Shown in pieces: positions 14,606 through 22,076 of a stretch of DNA of 22,807 bases. Each line of letters starts with the position of its first letter. Within the stretch, counting starts at the first letter, position 1. The notes under the pieces are model-generated. The model had not been told where the DNA came from. It saw only the letters and a program-made list of their open reading frames with translations, and did not search any database. A program made the translations under genes and the position numbers. Origin of the DNA: an uncultured Phycisphaerales bacterium. GTDB taxonomy: Bacteria; Planctomycetota; Phycisphaerae; UBA1845; CAIVHJ01. The DNA is taken from assembly GCA_903905665.1 (NCBI GenBank), contig CAIVHJ010000087.1, positions 1 through 22,807 on the forward strand. Reading direction: 5' to 3'.

Positions 14606-15484
14606 TTATCGCGACGAACCCCCTGCGGATACGGAACCCCGGACTCCAAAGATCTGCTCGATTTTTGCAAGCTCATCCAACATCTGCGAACCCACGAATT
14701 CCAAATCGCGTTCATGCAATCCCAATCGCTGCATGACCTCGTGGTCGCATCGATAGCACAACTCATCGACCCCCACGCCGATTCCCAGCATCAGGCAAAC
14801 ACAATCCGCGACGAACACCACATCCACCTGAGGATCGGGAGGATTCAACAGAAGAGGCGTGTGATGATAGCGAATGCAGCGAACGATGGAATCGGGCAAT
14901 TGCCATCGCTCCGCAACCATCCCGCCGATCTGATCATGAGAATGACCCAGTACCTGTGTCTCGGCATCGATGAAACTTTGTTGCTGTTCATGCACCAATC
15001 GCACGATCTCATGACACTCCTGCGCCACATATTCATTCAAAATGACCTTCCCGATGTCGTGAAGTAAACCGGCGGTAAACAACAAACTGATATTCTGAAT
15101 TTTGCACCGCTCACCCAACACGGTGGAGGCCAGCGCTACCCCCACCGAATGACGCCAGAGCGCCCCCGGTTCCAGAGAGTAACCTCGTTGTTCTTTCATC
15201 AACAACACATTGGTGTGTACCGACATCACCAGCTGAAGAACCTTCAATGTTCCCAGACGAAACATGGCTTCACTTAACGAACTGACCTGGCGTGAAAGCC
15301 CGAAAAACGCCGAATTGCACAAACGGAGCACTTGCGTCGTCAACGACTGATCGTACCGCACCACTTCCACGATATCCTCCATGGAACTTCGCGGATCATT
15401 GATCACTGCCATCAATCTCAATGCCGTGGTGGGCAAGGGAGGCAAGGTTCCGATGCGATCCAGGATTTCCTCAATCCGCGTCAT
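14606..15484 (-). CDS. HDOD-domain signalling protein
   Basis: Protein of 292 residues with an HDOD domain covering about residues 10-210: LPPLPTTALRLMAVINDP at the start, DQSLTTQVLRLCNSAFFG (45-62), then LLHDIGKVILNEY (141-153) and RYHHTP (205-210). HDOD proteins are regulatory and usually lack enzyme activity, but here H112, H142-D143 and D227 are all present in the order of an HD metal site. It overlaps the cheD stop as ATGA and is followed by cheY after 15 nt, so it is translated as part of the chemotaxis operon. HDOD proteins are known in motility and chemotaxis clusters of several phyla; the molecular role here is not evident. Confidence 0.88.
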   Translation of the reverse strand: MTRIEEILDRIGTLPPLPTTALRLMAVINDPRSSMEDIVEVVRYDQSLTTQVLRLCNSAFFGLSRQVSSLSEAMFRLGTLKVLQLVMSVHTNVLLMKEQRGYSLEPGALWRHSVGVALASTVLGERCKIQNISLLFTAGLLHDIGKVILNEYVAQECHEIVRLVHEQQQSFIDAETQVLGHSHDQIGGMVAERWQLPDSIVRCIRYHHTPLLLNPPDPQVDVVFVADCVCLMLGIGVGVDELCYRCDHEVMQRLGLHERDLEFVGSQMLDELAKIEQIFGVRGSVSAGGSSR

Positions 15485-15957
15485 AACTCCTTCTCCTGTC
15501 CACGAGTCGTGATCGTGACACGCCCGGTACCCACCTCCAACCGCAGAGTACGACTGATAGAACCCCCCACGTCTTCGCTATCGACCAGTATGCCGTTTTT
15601 CCAGAACAACTTTCGCAGCATGATATGATTCCGCTGACCGATGTTGAACGTACCGTTATCGTCCAGAAGATGAGAGCCTCCCGCCACTTTAACGATGAGG
15701 CGTTTCTTAACAGCCCCCAGCGCATAGACGGCATGAAACAAAGCCGGCACGCCTGTGTCAGCAAACATCGCCGGTTTGGTTTGCGCTTTTTCCGGTGCAA
15801 TCGACGACTCCGGAAGCATGTAATGAATCATGCCTCCGACACGAATCTCCGAATCCCAGATCGTCACACCAATGCAACTACCCAGAGAATGCGTCACGAG
15901 CGTGGCCTGCGGATCATTTGAAACAGCGAAATCTGCAATGTCCACAAGTATATTCAT
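15481..15957 (-). CDS. cheD: Chemoreceptor glutamine deamidase CheD
   Basis: Deamidates receptor glutamines; in CheC-containing systems it also docks with CheC. The 158-residue product keeps the catalytic triad known from Thermotoga CheD (T21/C27/H44) as T22, C28 in THSLGSCIGV and H45 in GGMIHYMLP. KPAMFADTG and KVAGGSHLL are further family motifs. The frame extends 8 codons upstream, but ATG 15957, preceded by GAGAAG, begins the usual fold. It lies 105 nt after cheA and its stop overlaps the HDOD start. No CheC is in the window, so if CheD is regulated by a phosphatase-fold partner, a CheX paralogue or a distant CheC would be needed. Confidence 0.93.
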   Translation of the reverse strand: MNILVDIADFAVSNDPQATLVTHSLGSCIGVTIWDSEIRVGGMIHYMLPESSIAPEKAQTKPAMFADTGVPALFHAVYALGAVKKRLIVKVAGGSHLLDDNGTFNIGQRNHIMLRKLFWKNGILVDSEDVGGSISRTLRLEVGTGRVTITTRGQEKEL

Positions 15958-16062
15958 CTTCTCACACCATAACGGACACATTCGAATTGCGTTTCATTGA
16001 CTATCTCGACACGGGTCGCCGATTTCAAGACTCTGAAGTTATTCGGCGTTCTGTGAGATCAA

Positions 16063-18372
16063 TCACGCCATTACCGGCTCAACTACTCTCTTCTTGTCGA
16101 GTCGAGTTCGTTCGGTACATTCGAACAAATTTTTCAAGCTGCCCAGTTCGAGAATCAATCCCACCTGGCCATCGCCCAGAATCGCCCCGCCGGAAATTCC
16201 CTGTGCCTGTTTGAAATAATCTCCCAGCGCCTTGATGACCACTTGCTGCTGACCGACCAATTCATCGACGACCAAACCGACCGAACGCCCACGAACGTGA
16301 ACGATGACCACCATGGCATCCCATGGATCCACGCGCGGTCCGGTTCCAAAAAGTTCCGCCAACTGAACCAACGGGATCAATCTTCCCCGAACGTTCATCA
16401 TCTCTCCCCGCTGATGAACCGTGGAAATCTGCTGCACCTGAGGTCGCAAGGACTGTTCGATCTCGATCAAGGGAATGATAAAACGTTCTTTTCCCGCCAG
16501 AACCACCATCCCGTCAATAATCGCCAGCGTCAGCGGAAGGCTGATACAAAATGTGGTTCCGACCCCGATGTTGGATTCGATTTCGATTTTTCCGCGCAAC
16601 TGCAGAATGCTTCTCCGCACCACGTCCATACCAACGCCACGTCCGGAAATGTTGGTGATTTTCTCGGCGGTAGAAAATCCCGGTTCGAAAATAAGTTGAT
16701 ACGCATCCTGTTCCGATAACGACTGCCCCTCTTGGATCAGACCTTTTTCCATCGCTTTGGCGATGAGTTTTTGAGGATCCAGCCCTTTCCCGTCATCGGC
16801 AATTTCAATAATGATGTTGCCATCCTGATGACGCGCTCGAAGATGAACGACGCCTTCCTCAGATTTGCCGGCCGCAATTCGTTCGGCGGGCATTTCGATC
16901 CCGTGATCCACCGCATTTCGAATCATATGAACCAGCGGATCACCAATCTGTTGAATGACCGTTTTATCGAGTTCGGTATCTTCTCCAACCAATTGAATTG
17001 CAACCTTCTTGCCCGATTGTTTCGCCAAGTCACGCACGAGGCGAACCATCTTTTGGAAAGTCGGTCCAATCGGAATCATCCGCAGGGACATAGCCAACCC
17101 CTGCGCGTCACGCACAATTTTGTTGACCTGTTCCACGTTCCGAGACAGTTGTGGATCGCTCAGGCGGCTGGACAACGTACTGACCAATGTCTGGGCAATT
17201 ACCAATTCTCCCACGATATTCACGAGGGCATCCAGCTTGGATGTATCGACACGAATGGATTGATCCGTCACCGCATTGGGCTTGGAAATCGACACATTCG
17301 AATTCTGGGCACCACCCTGGTGATCAGCGGGTTTGTCCGGCACACCCCTCGATACCATTTCCTCTTTGGTTGAAGCTAAAGCAGTTGGCGGAACACAAAC
17401 GGTCTCGCTGCTGTCCGAACCGCTGTTTGGAACTACCGGACAATCCTTGTCCTCTGCCGGACTTGCCACAACGGACCGAAGTTTCCCAATCAGGTCGGCC
17501 ACGGGAGGCTGGGGAATTGGTTCCCCGGTCGGATGGGCCGCATAACCGGCCACGGCATCAACCTGTAATTTCAGAACATCCTCGACTTCAAGAATCAGAT
17601 CGATGGTACGTGCCGTAATGGGTCGATCCCCCTTGCGACACTGATCCATGAGTGTCTCCACTTCATGCGTCACGCTGCAAATATCACGCAAATTCAAAGA
17701 CCCCGACGATCCTTTAATCGTATGAAAAGGACGAAACAAATCGTCAATCTTGGTCAGATCATTGGGATGCCGTTCGACTTCCAATACGGCCGCCTCTATC
17801 GCATCGAGGTGTTCGGCGGCTTCAATCACGAACGCTTGTACAAATATCAACAGGCTGTCGTCAACGATCAGCGGTTCCGAAACGTAATCCGGAACGGAAA
17901 CCGGCGTCGCTGATCGGGCCTCTGCTGTTTTCCCTGCTTTTCGATCAACGGATGTCAGCGTTGCGGAATTCGCATGGGTCTCTTTGTCTTCAAACACTTT
18001 GTCGAGACAGGCTGCGACCTCTTCCCCGGTTTTGGCTTGACCGTCTCGAAGGGATCGCGGAGTACCGGATTCGGGGATCTGAATCCGGCTGAGTTGATCG
18101 ATCTGCGTCACTAACTCCTCGACGGCCGCTTTGGCATTTTCGACTTCGTCCAGAATAATCTGTTGAAGAAGTGTTGCGATCATCTGGGCCGGTTCAGACA
18201 GTTCGGGGTATGAAAAGGACGACTTGGGTCCGACAGCCTCCAGGAGACTCTCGCACCATCCATGCATTTTTGCCAAACCGGGTAGATTATCAGTGCTGAC
18301 CGTATATGCTGCCTCGGCCAACTGATTGATCAAAGTCTGAACGGTGTTTTTGACCTCAGTAGTTTTCTCCAT
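16063..18372 (-). CDS. cheA: Chemotaxis histidine kinase CheA
   Basis: Autophosphorylating kinase that passes phosphate to CheY and CheB; 769 residues. Order: an unrecognised helical region (about 1-100); a linker; the HPt (P1) domain about 170-275 with phospho-acceptor H217 in FHTIKGSSG; a low-complexity linker about 276-370; the P3 dimerisation helices about 375-440; the ATPase with N-box HMIRNAVDHG (482-491), G1 DDGKG (526-530), FEPGFST (562-568) and G2 GRGVGMD (577-583); and the CheW-like P5 domain about 615-755. No P2 CheY-docking domain is apparent between HPt and P3. ATG 18372 (AGGAG, 8 nt) is chosen over the frame open to 18456. It is the first clear gene of the operon running to cheB and perhaps beyond. 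Confidence 0.95.
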   Translation of the reverse strand: MEKTTEVKNTVQTLINQLAEAAYTVSTDNLPGLAKMHGWCESLLEAVGPKSSFSYPELSEPAQMIATLLQQIILDEVENAKAAVEELVTQIDQLSRIQIPESGTPRSLRDGQAKTGEEVAACLDKVFEDKETHANSATLTSVDRKAGKTAEARSATPVSVPDYVSEPLIVDDSLLIFVQAFVIEAAEHLDAIEAAVLEVERHPNDLTKIDDLFRPFHTIKGSSGSLNLRDICSVTHEVETLMDQCRKGDRPITARTIDLILEVEDVLKLQVDAVAGYAAHPTGEPIPQPPVADLIGKLRSVVASPAEDKDCPVVPNSGSDSSETVCVPPTALASTKEEMVSRGVPDKPADHQGGAQNSNVSISKPNAVTDQSIRVDTSKLDALVNIVGELVIAQTLVSTLSSRLSDPQLSRNVEQVNKIVRDAQGLAMSLRMIPIGPTFQKMVRLVRDLAKQSGKKVAIQLVGEDTELDKTVIQQIGDPLVHMIRNAVDHGIEMPAERIAAGKSEEGVVHLRARHQDGNIIIEIADDGKGLDPQKLIAKAMEKGLIQEGQSLSEQDAYQLIFEPGFSTAEKITNISGRGVGMDVVRRSILQLRGKIEIESNIGVGTTFCISLPLTLAIIDGMVVLAGKERFIIPLIEIEQSLRPQVQQISTVHQRGEMMNVRGRLIPLVQLAELFGTGPRVDPWDAMVVIVHVRGRSVGLVVDELVGQQQVVIKALGDYFKQAQGISGGAILGDGQVGLILELGSLKNLFECTERTRLDKKRVVEPVMA

Positions 18373-18456
18373 CCGGTCATCTCCTCTCAAGTTATGGCTT
18401 ATCTCCGGCCGGATTGCATCATGGGAACATGCGCTGGATGGCCCATGAACGTGCAT

Positions 18457-18768
18457 TCACAACCCGCGGTGCGTTTCTCCAATCCGAAACGCCTTCGGAG
18501 ACCGTGTCCTTTTGTCCGCCGACAAATCATTGCTCGCACACATTTCGCATATCATTGAAAATCGACTATCGTTGTCGGTGGCTTCACAAATGACTGGATG
18601 AATACATCCCTTCAATGCAATATCCATCAAATCGGTCTTGGCCGGGTTTACATAACAACTTATCAGACCAAAGCGTCCAGATACCGATAACTCCATGGCA
18701 ATGAAGATTTCCTCCGGATTCAGAGTCCAAGACGCAATTGTTTTCAAAACGTTAGACCACTGAAACAC
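18457..18768 (-). CDS. Small hypothetical protein upstream of cheA
   Basis: Not recognised. The frame fills the space before cheA and its translation looks protein-like (NPEEIFIAMELSVSGRFG, then LISCYVNPAKTDLMDIAL and several Cys, including CEMC). The start is unclear: GTG 18768 has AGGA about 12 nt upstream and gives 103 residues; ATG 18696 has GGAGG 13 nt upstream and gives 79 residues. The frame stays open up to about 18847, inside the candidate promoter. It ends 84 nt before cheA. If real it is the first gene of the cheA operon; if not, this is a long leader. Confidence 0.4.
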   Translation of the reverse strand: MFQWSNVLKTIASWTLNPEEIFIAMELSVSGRFGLISCYVNPAKTDLMDIALKGCIHPVICEATDNDSRFSMICEMCASNDLSADKRTRSPKAFRIGETHRGL

Positions 18769-18818
18769 AAAGCGAATGATTCCTGTGGAACATGCCGGCG
18801 TTTTGTCCGTTAATGCAA

Positions 18819-18845
18819 AATTCGGCGGTCGTTTTGAGGTTATTA
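18819..18845 (-). promoter_or_regulatory. Candidate sigma-28-like promoter for the cheA operon
   Basis: Minus strand: TAAT, exactly 15 nt, GCCGAATT, compared with the flagellar sigma-28 consensus TAAA-N15-GCCGATAA (3/4 and about 6/8). It lies upstream of the small ORF and cheA and shares the palindrome TTAATTAA (18843-18850) with a divergent candidate. Transcription would begin near 18812. Confidence 0.45.
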
Positions 18846-18847
18846 AT

Positions 18848-18875
18848 TAAGACGCCCCATTCGCTTCGCCGATTG
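18848..18875 (+). promoter_or_regulatory. Candidate sigma-28-like promoter for cheW
   Basis: Plus strand: TAAG, 16 nt, GCCGATTG, a 3/4 and 6/8 match to the sigma-28 consensus with one extra spacer base. It points at cheW, whose ATG is 157 nt downstream, and starts within the same TTAATTAA as the divergent cheA candidate. Confidence 0.35.
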
Positions 18876-19031
18876 AAGCAAAGAAGTTTTCAGGACAGTG
18901 AGAAACTCCGTTCGCGATAGGCTCGGTTCCATCTTTGTATGAGAACGGACTGGAAGAAATTTGAAATCAAGAAGGAATATCATCAACCGATTTGACACAG
19001 TCAGGACACACACAAATTGGAAAGGGCGAAC

Positions 19032-19562
19032 ATGGCTACACTCACAGAGACAATAAACCAGAAGAAGAAAACCACTCTGGATGATAGGAGCAAGCATCTA
19101 ACTTTCAAATTGGCCAATGAAGAATACGGCATCGAAATCCTCAAGGTCCGTGAGATCATCGGCATGATGAACATCACCGCTGTACCACGCATGCCGAATT
19201 ACGTCAAAGGTGTAATCAATTTGCGCGGCAAAGTCATTCCGGTAATCGACTTGCGACTCAAGTTTGGACTTGACGAAATCGAGCACACCGAACAGACCTG
19301 CATCATTGTCGTCGATGCCGGTCAGGAGATCGGCATCATTGTCGATACAGTTTCCGAAGTGCTTGACATCACGCGAGACAACATCGAACCGCCTCCAGCC
19401 ATCGGGGAGTCGGCCCACAATTCATTCATCTTCGGGATGGGCAAGGTCGGAGATGCGGTGAAGATCCTTCTCGACATTGATCGCGTGTTGGCCAAGGACG
19501 AAATAATTCTGGCCTCGGCTGTCCCGAACAGCAATCTCGCTCCTGAGGCTGTCGGTGCATAA
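19032..19562 (+). CDS. cheW: Chemotaxis coupling protein CheW
   Basis: Adaptor that links receptors to CheA; 176 residues, cytoplasmic. The CheW fold spans about 22-165: HLTFKLANEEYGIEI (22-36), KVREIIG, TAVPRMPNYVKGVINLRGKV (49-68), the strongest family signature, IPVIDLRLKFG, and later DAVKILLDIDRVL. A polar N-terminal leader of about 20 residues (TETINQKKKTTLDDRSK) precedes it. ATG 19032 is preferred to an in-frame TTG at 19017 because GGAAAGGG is well placed before it. The gene is transcribed away from cheA as a single unit and converges on the lipoprotein gene. A sigma-28-like promoter candidate lies upstream. Confidence 0.95.
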   Translation: MATLTETINQKKKTTLDDRSKHLTFKLANEEYGIEILKVREIIGMMNITAVPRMPNYVKGVINLRGKVIPVIDLRLKFGLDEIEHTEQTCIIVVDAGQEIGIIVDTVSEVLDITRDNIEPPPAIGESAHNSFIFGMGKVGDAVKILLDIDRVLAKDEIILASAVPNSNLAPEAVGA

Positions 19563-19752
19563 GCAATCTACGTCCACCTGTTGTTAAGTTCGGATCGACC
19601 TGCTTGACAACTTGTATTTTTGTATGCGCACTCACATCGGATGAGGTTAAATCGACCTCCATAATAATCCTATTGGTCGAAAAACTGGCAACTACGACGA
19701 ATCTTGTGAGATGATCTGAGAAGTCCAAACCGGTATGATTCCTGCGGCGCCC

Positions 19753-21096
19753 CTACATCGGTGAGCCACCGAATTCGTCCGCCCCAATGTCAACTCGATC
19801 GGCTGGCGATCGGAGTTCGCCATCAATATCCATGAACGTACCCAGATTCTGAGGACCCAAATTGGGATTTCCCGCGCCTCGAAGAGGTGACTGCACACTC
19901 AGGTGTACCCCATCGCCCTCCAACAGAGGATCTGCCGAAGTGTTTCCCTCGCCCCAGACAATCTTCGCCGGCGTGCCAAGATTCATACCGACACCGGGGC
20001 CCAAATCAAGTTGTGGCGGATCCTGCTGAATGTCGGAGTAAGTTATCGTCACGTTTGATTTTCCTCCGACGACTACGAGGCCTGAACTGGAGGGTGATTC
20101 ATTATCCCAAACCACCGTGCTGTCAATATGGCTTGCCGGAGCATCCATGAACATCATCGCCCCCCCAAGCCCTCCCGACCGATTCCAAGTGATCGTACAA
20201 TTCTGAATCAAGAGACCGCTACTCTGGCAGTACACCCCCCCGCCGGAAAAACTGGATTCGTTTTGCGTGAGGACTGAACTATAGATCGCTGGTTGGCAAT
20301 TCTGAACGCTGGCCATACCTCCCCCATTGACTGCTGTGTTTCCAGAAATCACACAATTAAAAAAAGCTGGTCGAGCCGCTTTGCCTTCACACCGGATTCC
20401 CCCCCCATCTCCCGTGTTCTTGTTTTCTTTGATCACACAGAAACTAACTTGGGGACTCGAATCCACGATCCGAATGCCGCTCCCGGAACCATGAGTCATG
20501 GTCAATCCCTTCAACTCAGCATGTTTCGTCGTCGAATCCGAACTGGAAATCCGGGTTTTGATGTCCGATGCAAACGTCACCACATCCCCGCGGGAATCAC
20601 CATCGATGATCGTAGCAGAAACTAATTGGGGATTTGTTGGAAGCAGACTCTGAACAATCAGGCTTTTCCCTTGCAAATTGATGTTCTCAAAATACGCGCC
20701 ACCGGAACAAGCATCGCTGGGCAAAACAATCACTATATGAACGGAGTCCAACGCCGCATCAATCGCCTGCTGAATCGTTTGATAATCGTGGCGACCAGTA
20801 CAATCGACAACCAGGGCTTTACGATTCGTTTCTTTTTCAATCCCAGCAACGAGTTGGCCTGTCAGGCTTACATACGATGAATAATCCATCGAAGACGGAG
20901 CTTCACCACCTGTTTGTGTAGAAATATCTGACAGAGCAGATTGCAGCGAGGGAGACATCTGATCTTCACCGTGAGGAACTACGGACGCACTGCACCCTGA
21001 GAAATAAAAAAGCCCGAATGAAAGTATCGTCCCATATCCAACAAACCGGATGATTTTTGAATTTCTTCCGGTTTTGAATTTCGGATAATCTGGCAT
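19753..21096 (-). CDS. Right-handed beta-helix lipoprotein
   Basis: Predicted surface or periplasmic lipoprotein of 447 residues. Basic N-terminus, hydrophobic segment about 15-34 and lipobox FSGC with C35. From about residue 95, DYQTIQQAIDAALDS matches the entry helix of pectin-lyase-like folds, followed by repeated turns with Asn/Cys ladders (for example FFNCVISGNTAVNGGGM, LLIQNCTITWNRSGGLGG). The C-terminus DIDGELRSPADRVDIGADEF is a tail I associate with beta-helix proteins of Planctomycetota-type genomes. No catalytic residues for a polysaccharide lyase are identifiable, so binding or structural roles are equally possible. ATG 21096 is preferred to the adjacent GTG 21099; a G6 tract 7 nt upstream serves as Shine-Dalgarno. 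It diverges from the ECF sigma gene. Confidence 0.85.
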   Translation of the reverse strand: MPDYPKFKTGRNSKIIRFVGYGTILSFGLFYFSGCSASVVPHGEDQMSPSLQSALSDISTQTGGEAPSSMDYSSYVSLTGQLVAGIEKETNRKALVVDCTGRHDYQTIQQAIDAALDSVHIVIVLPSDACSGGAYFENINLQGKSLIVQSLLPTNPQLVSATIIDGDSRGDVVTFASDIKTRISSSDSTTKHAELKGLTMTHGSGSGIRIVDSSPQVSFCVIKENKNTGDGGGIRCEGKAARPAFFNCVISGNTAVNGGGMASVQNCQPAIYSSVLTQNESSFSGGGVYCQSSGLLIQNCTITWNRSGGLGGAMMFMDAPASHIDSTVVWDNESPSSSGLVVVGGKSNVTITYSDIQQDPPQLDLGPGVGMNLGTPAKIVWGEGNTSADPLLEGDGVHLSVQSPLRGAGNPNLGPQNLGTFMDIDGELRSPADRVDIGADEFGGSPM

Positions 21097-21099
21097 CAC

Positions 21100-21458
21100 A
21101 CAACCCCCCTCATCCCTAATGTGACAATCGTATGCGTATCATCCGTCCTAACTCGCTCTCGCGCCTGCTCTAAATCTTATGCCGACCGTGGGTACAAATT
21201 GCATAACCATTCTAGGACCTACAGGATTGTCCCCTCAATCATCCAAGATAGCATATTATCCCTTCAAAATGTCATAGTAACCTTATGGGACACATTGGAC
21301 ACGCAGAAAGAAAAAATTTCAAATTGTAAAATTTCCAATACATGCTTGATTCGCCACGCACATAACGTCTATGATGGCTTAGGGTTAGGGTTTCCCTATA
21401 GAAAGATATGCTGGACCAGAAAATGGCGCGGCAAGTCGTTTTGAAATAATTCCGAGCA
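21100..21458. other. Divergent promoter region between lipoprotein and sigma factor genes
   Basis: 359 nt without a supported gene. It holds an AT-rich tract with imperfect dyad symmetry (about 21312-21336), the sigma-70-like promoter at 21346-21375 and, just after it, TTAGGGTTAGGG with the dyad TAGGG-TTT-CCCTA (21386-21398) near the expected transcription start. No RNA gene is visible. Confidence 0.6.
21346..21375 (+). promoter_or_regulatory. Sigma-70-like promoter for the ECF sigma/kinase operon
   Basis: TTGATT, 18-nt spacer, TATGAT: 4/6 and 5/6 matches to TTGACA and TATAAT. An A/T-rich stretch lies just upstream where an UP element would be. The sigma gene begins about 84 nt downstream. 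Confidence 0.5.
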
Positions 21459-22052
21459 ATGTCAGAGACCACCCAACCATCGCTGCTTTCGCAACTTCGC
21501 GATCCCAATAACGCGATCGCCTGGAAGCAGTTCCACACGAAATACCGCGATTTGATTCTCCGTTACTGCCGTTACAGAAACCTGCAAGCATCCGATGCCG
21601 AGGATGTCCTTCAACTTGTCATGCTGAATCTCACCAAATCCCTCCCTCGTTTTCAATACAATCCCGAAAAGGGACGGTTTCGAAGTTATCTGGGCGCTGT
21701 GGTGCGAAATACCATTTCTCATCACGTCAACCGTCCATCTGGTGCTGCTGCGACACTAGATACTTATGTATTGGATGAGCAGACAGGAATGGGATCCGTA
21801 CAAGACCCGAATGATCCCTGGGAGCATGAATGGGTTCTTCACCACTATCGTATGGCCATGCAGACGATCCGAAACGCGTTTGACACGCGCAGTGTTCAGG
21901 CGTTTGATCGGTTGTTGGCTGGCGATACGGTGATGAAGGTCGCCGAATCTTTTGGGATGAGCCTCGATGCGGTTCATAAAATCAAACAACGTATCCGTGA
22001 CCGCCTCAGACTACTGATCGCAGATCAAGTTCGGCAAGAGGATGAATTCTGA
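21459..22052 (+). CDS. ECF-type RNA polymerase sigma factor
   Basis: Sigma-70 family, extracytoplasmic-function type, 197 residues. Region 2 spans about 22-90 with LILRYCRYRNLQASDAEDVLQ (core binding and -10 region) and GRFRSYLGAVVRNTISHHVN. Region 4 spans about 133-190, with a helix-turn-helix in MKVAESFGMSLDAVHKIKQR. The opening SLLSQLRDPNNAIAWKQF pattern and the RFQYNPEKGRFRSYL stretch resemble the ECF groups expanded in planctomycetes, which are often linked to protein kinases rather than anti-sigma factors. No anti-sigma gene is adjacent; a Ser/Thr kinase starts 24 nt downstream. The Shine-Dalgarno is weak (GAG). Confidence 0.9.
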   Translation: MSETTQPSLLSQLRDPNNAIAWKQFHTKYRDLILRYCRYRNLQASDAEDVLQLVMLNLTKSLPRFQYNPEKGRFRSYLGAVVRNTISHHVNRPSGAAATLDTYVLDEQTGMGSVQDPNDPWEHEWVLHHYRMAMQTIRNAFDTRSVQAFDRLLAGDTVMKVAESFGMSLDAVHKIKQRIRDRLRLLIADQVRQEDEF

Positions 22053-22076
22053 GCAACTGGGCGATTGATAAAAACG

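Noticed and set aside
16031..16050. GCCGAATA before cheD as a sigma-28 -10 box
   Set aside because: No TAAA-like -35 at 14-17 nt upstream and cheD is close enough to cheA to be co-transcribed.
16243..17373. Long plus-strand open frames opposite cheA
   Set aside because: Antisense shadows of a gene whose domains are fully recognisable on the minus strand.
18843..19097. Minus-strand 84-codon frame across the cheW start
   Set aside because: Overlaps the cheW coding start and the divergent promoter candidates; hydrophobic translation without a ribosome binding site.
19426..19728. Minus-strand 100-codon frame between cheW and the lipoprotein
   Set aside because: Half of it is antisense to cheW; composition becomes Arg/Pro-rich there and no initiation signal is visible.
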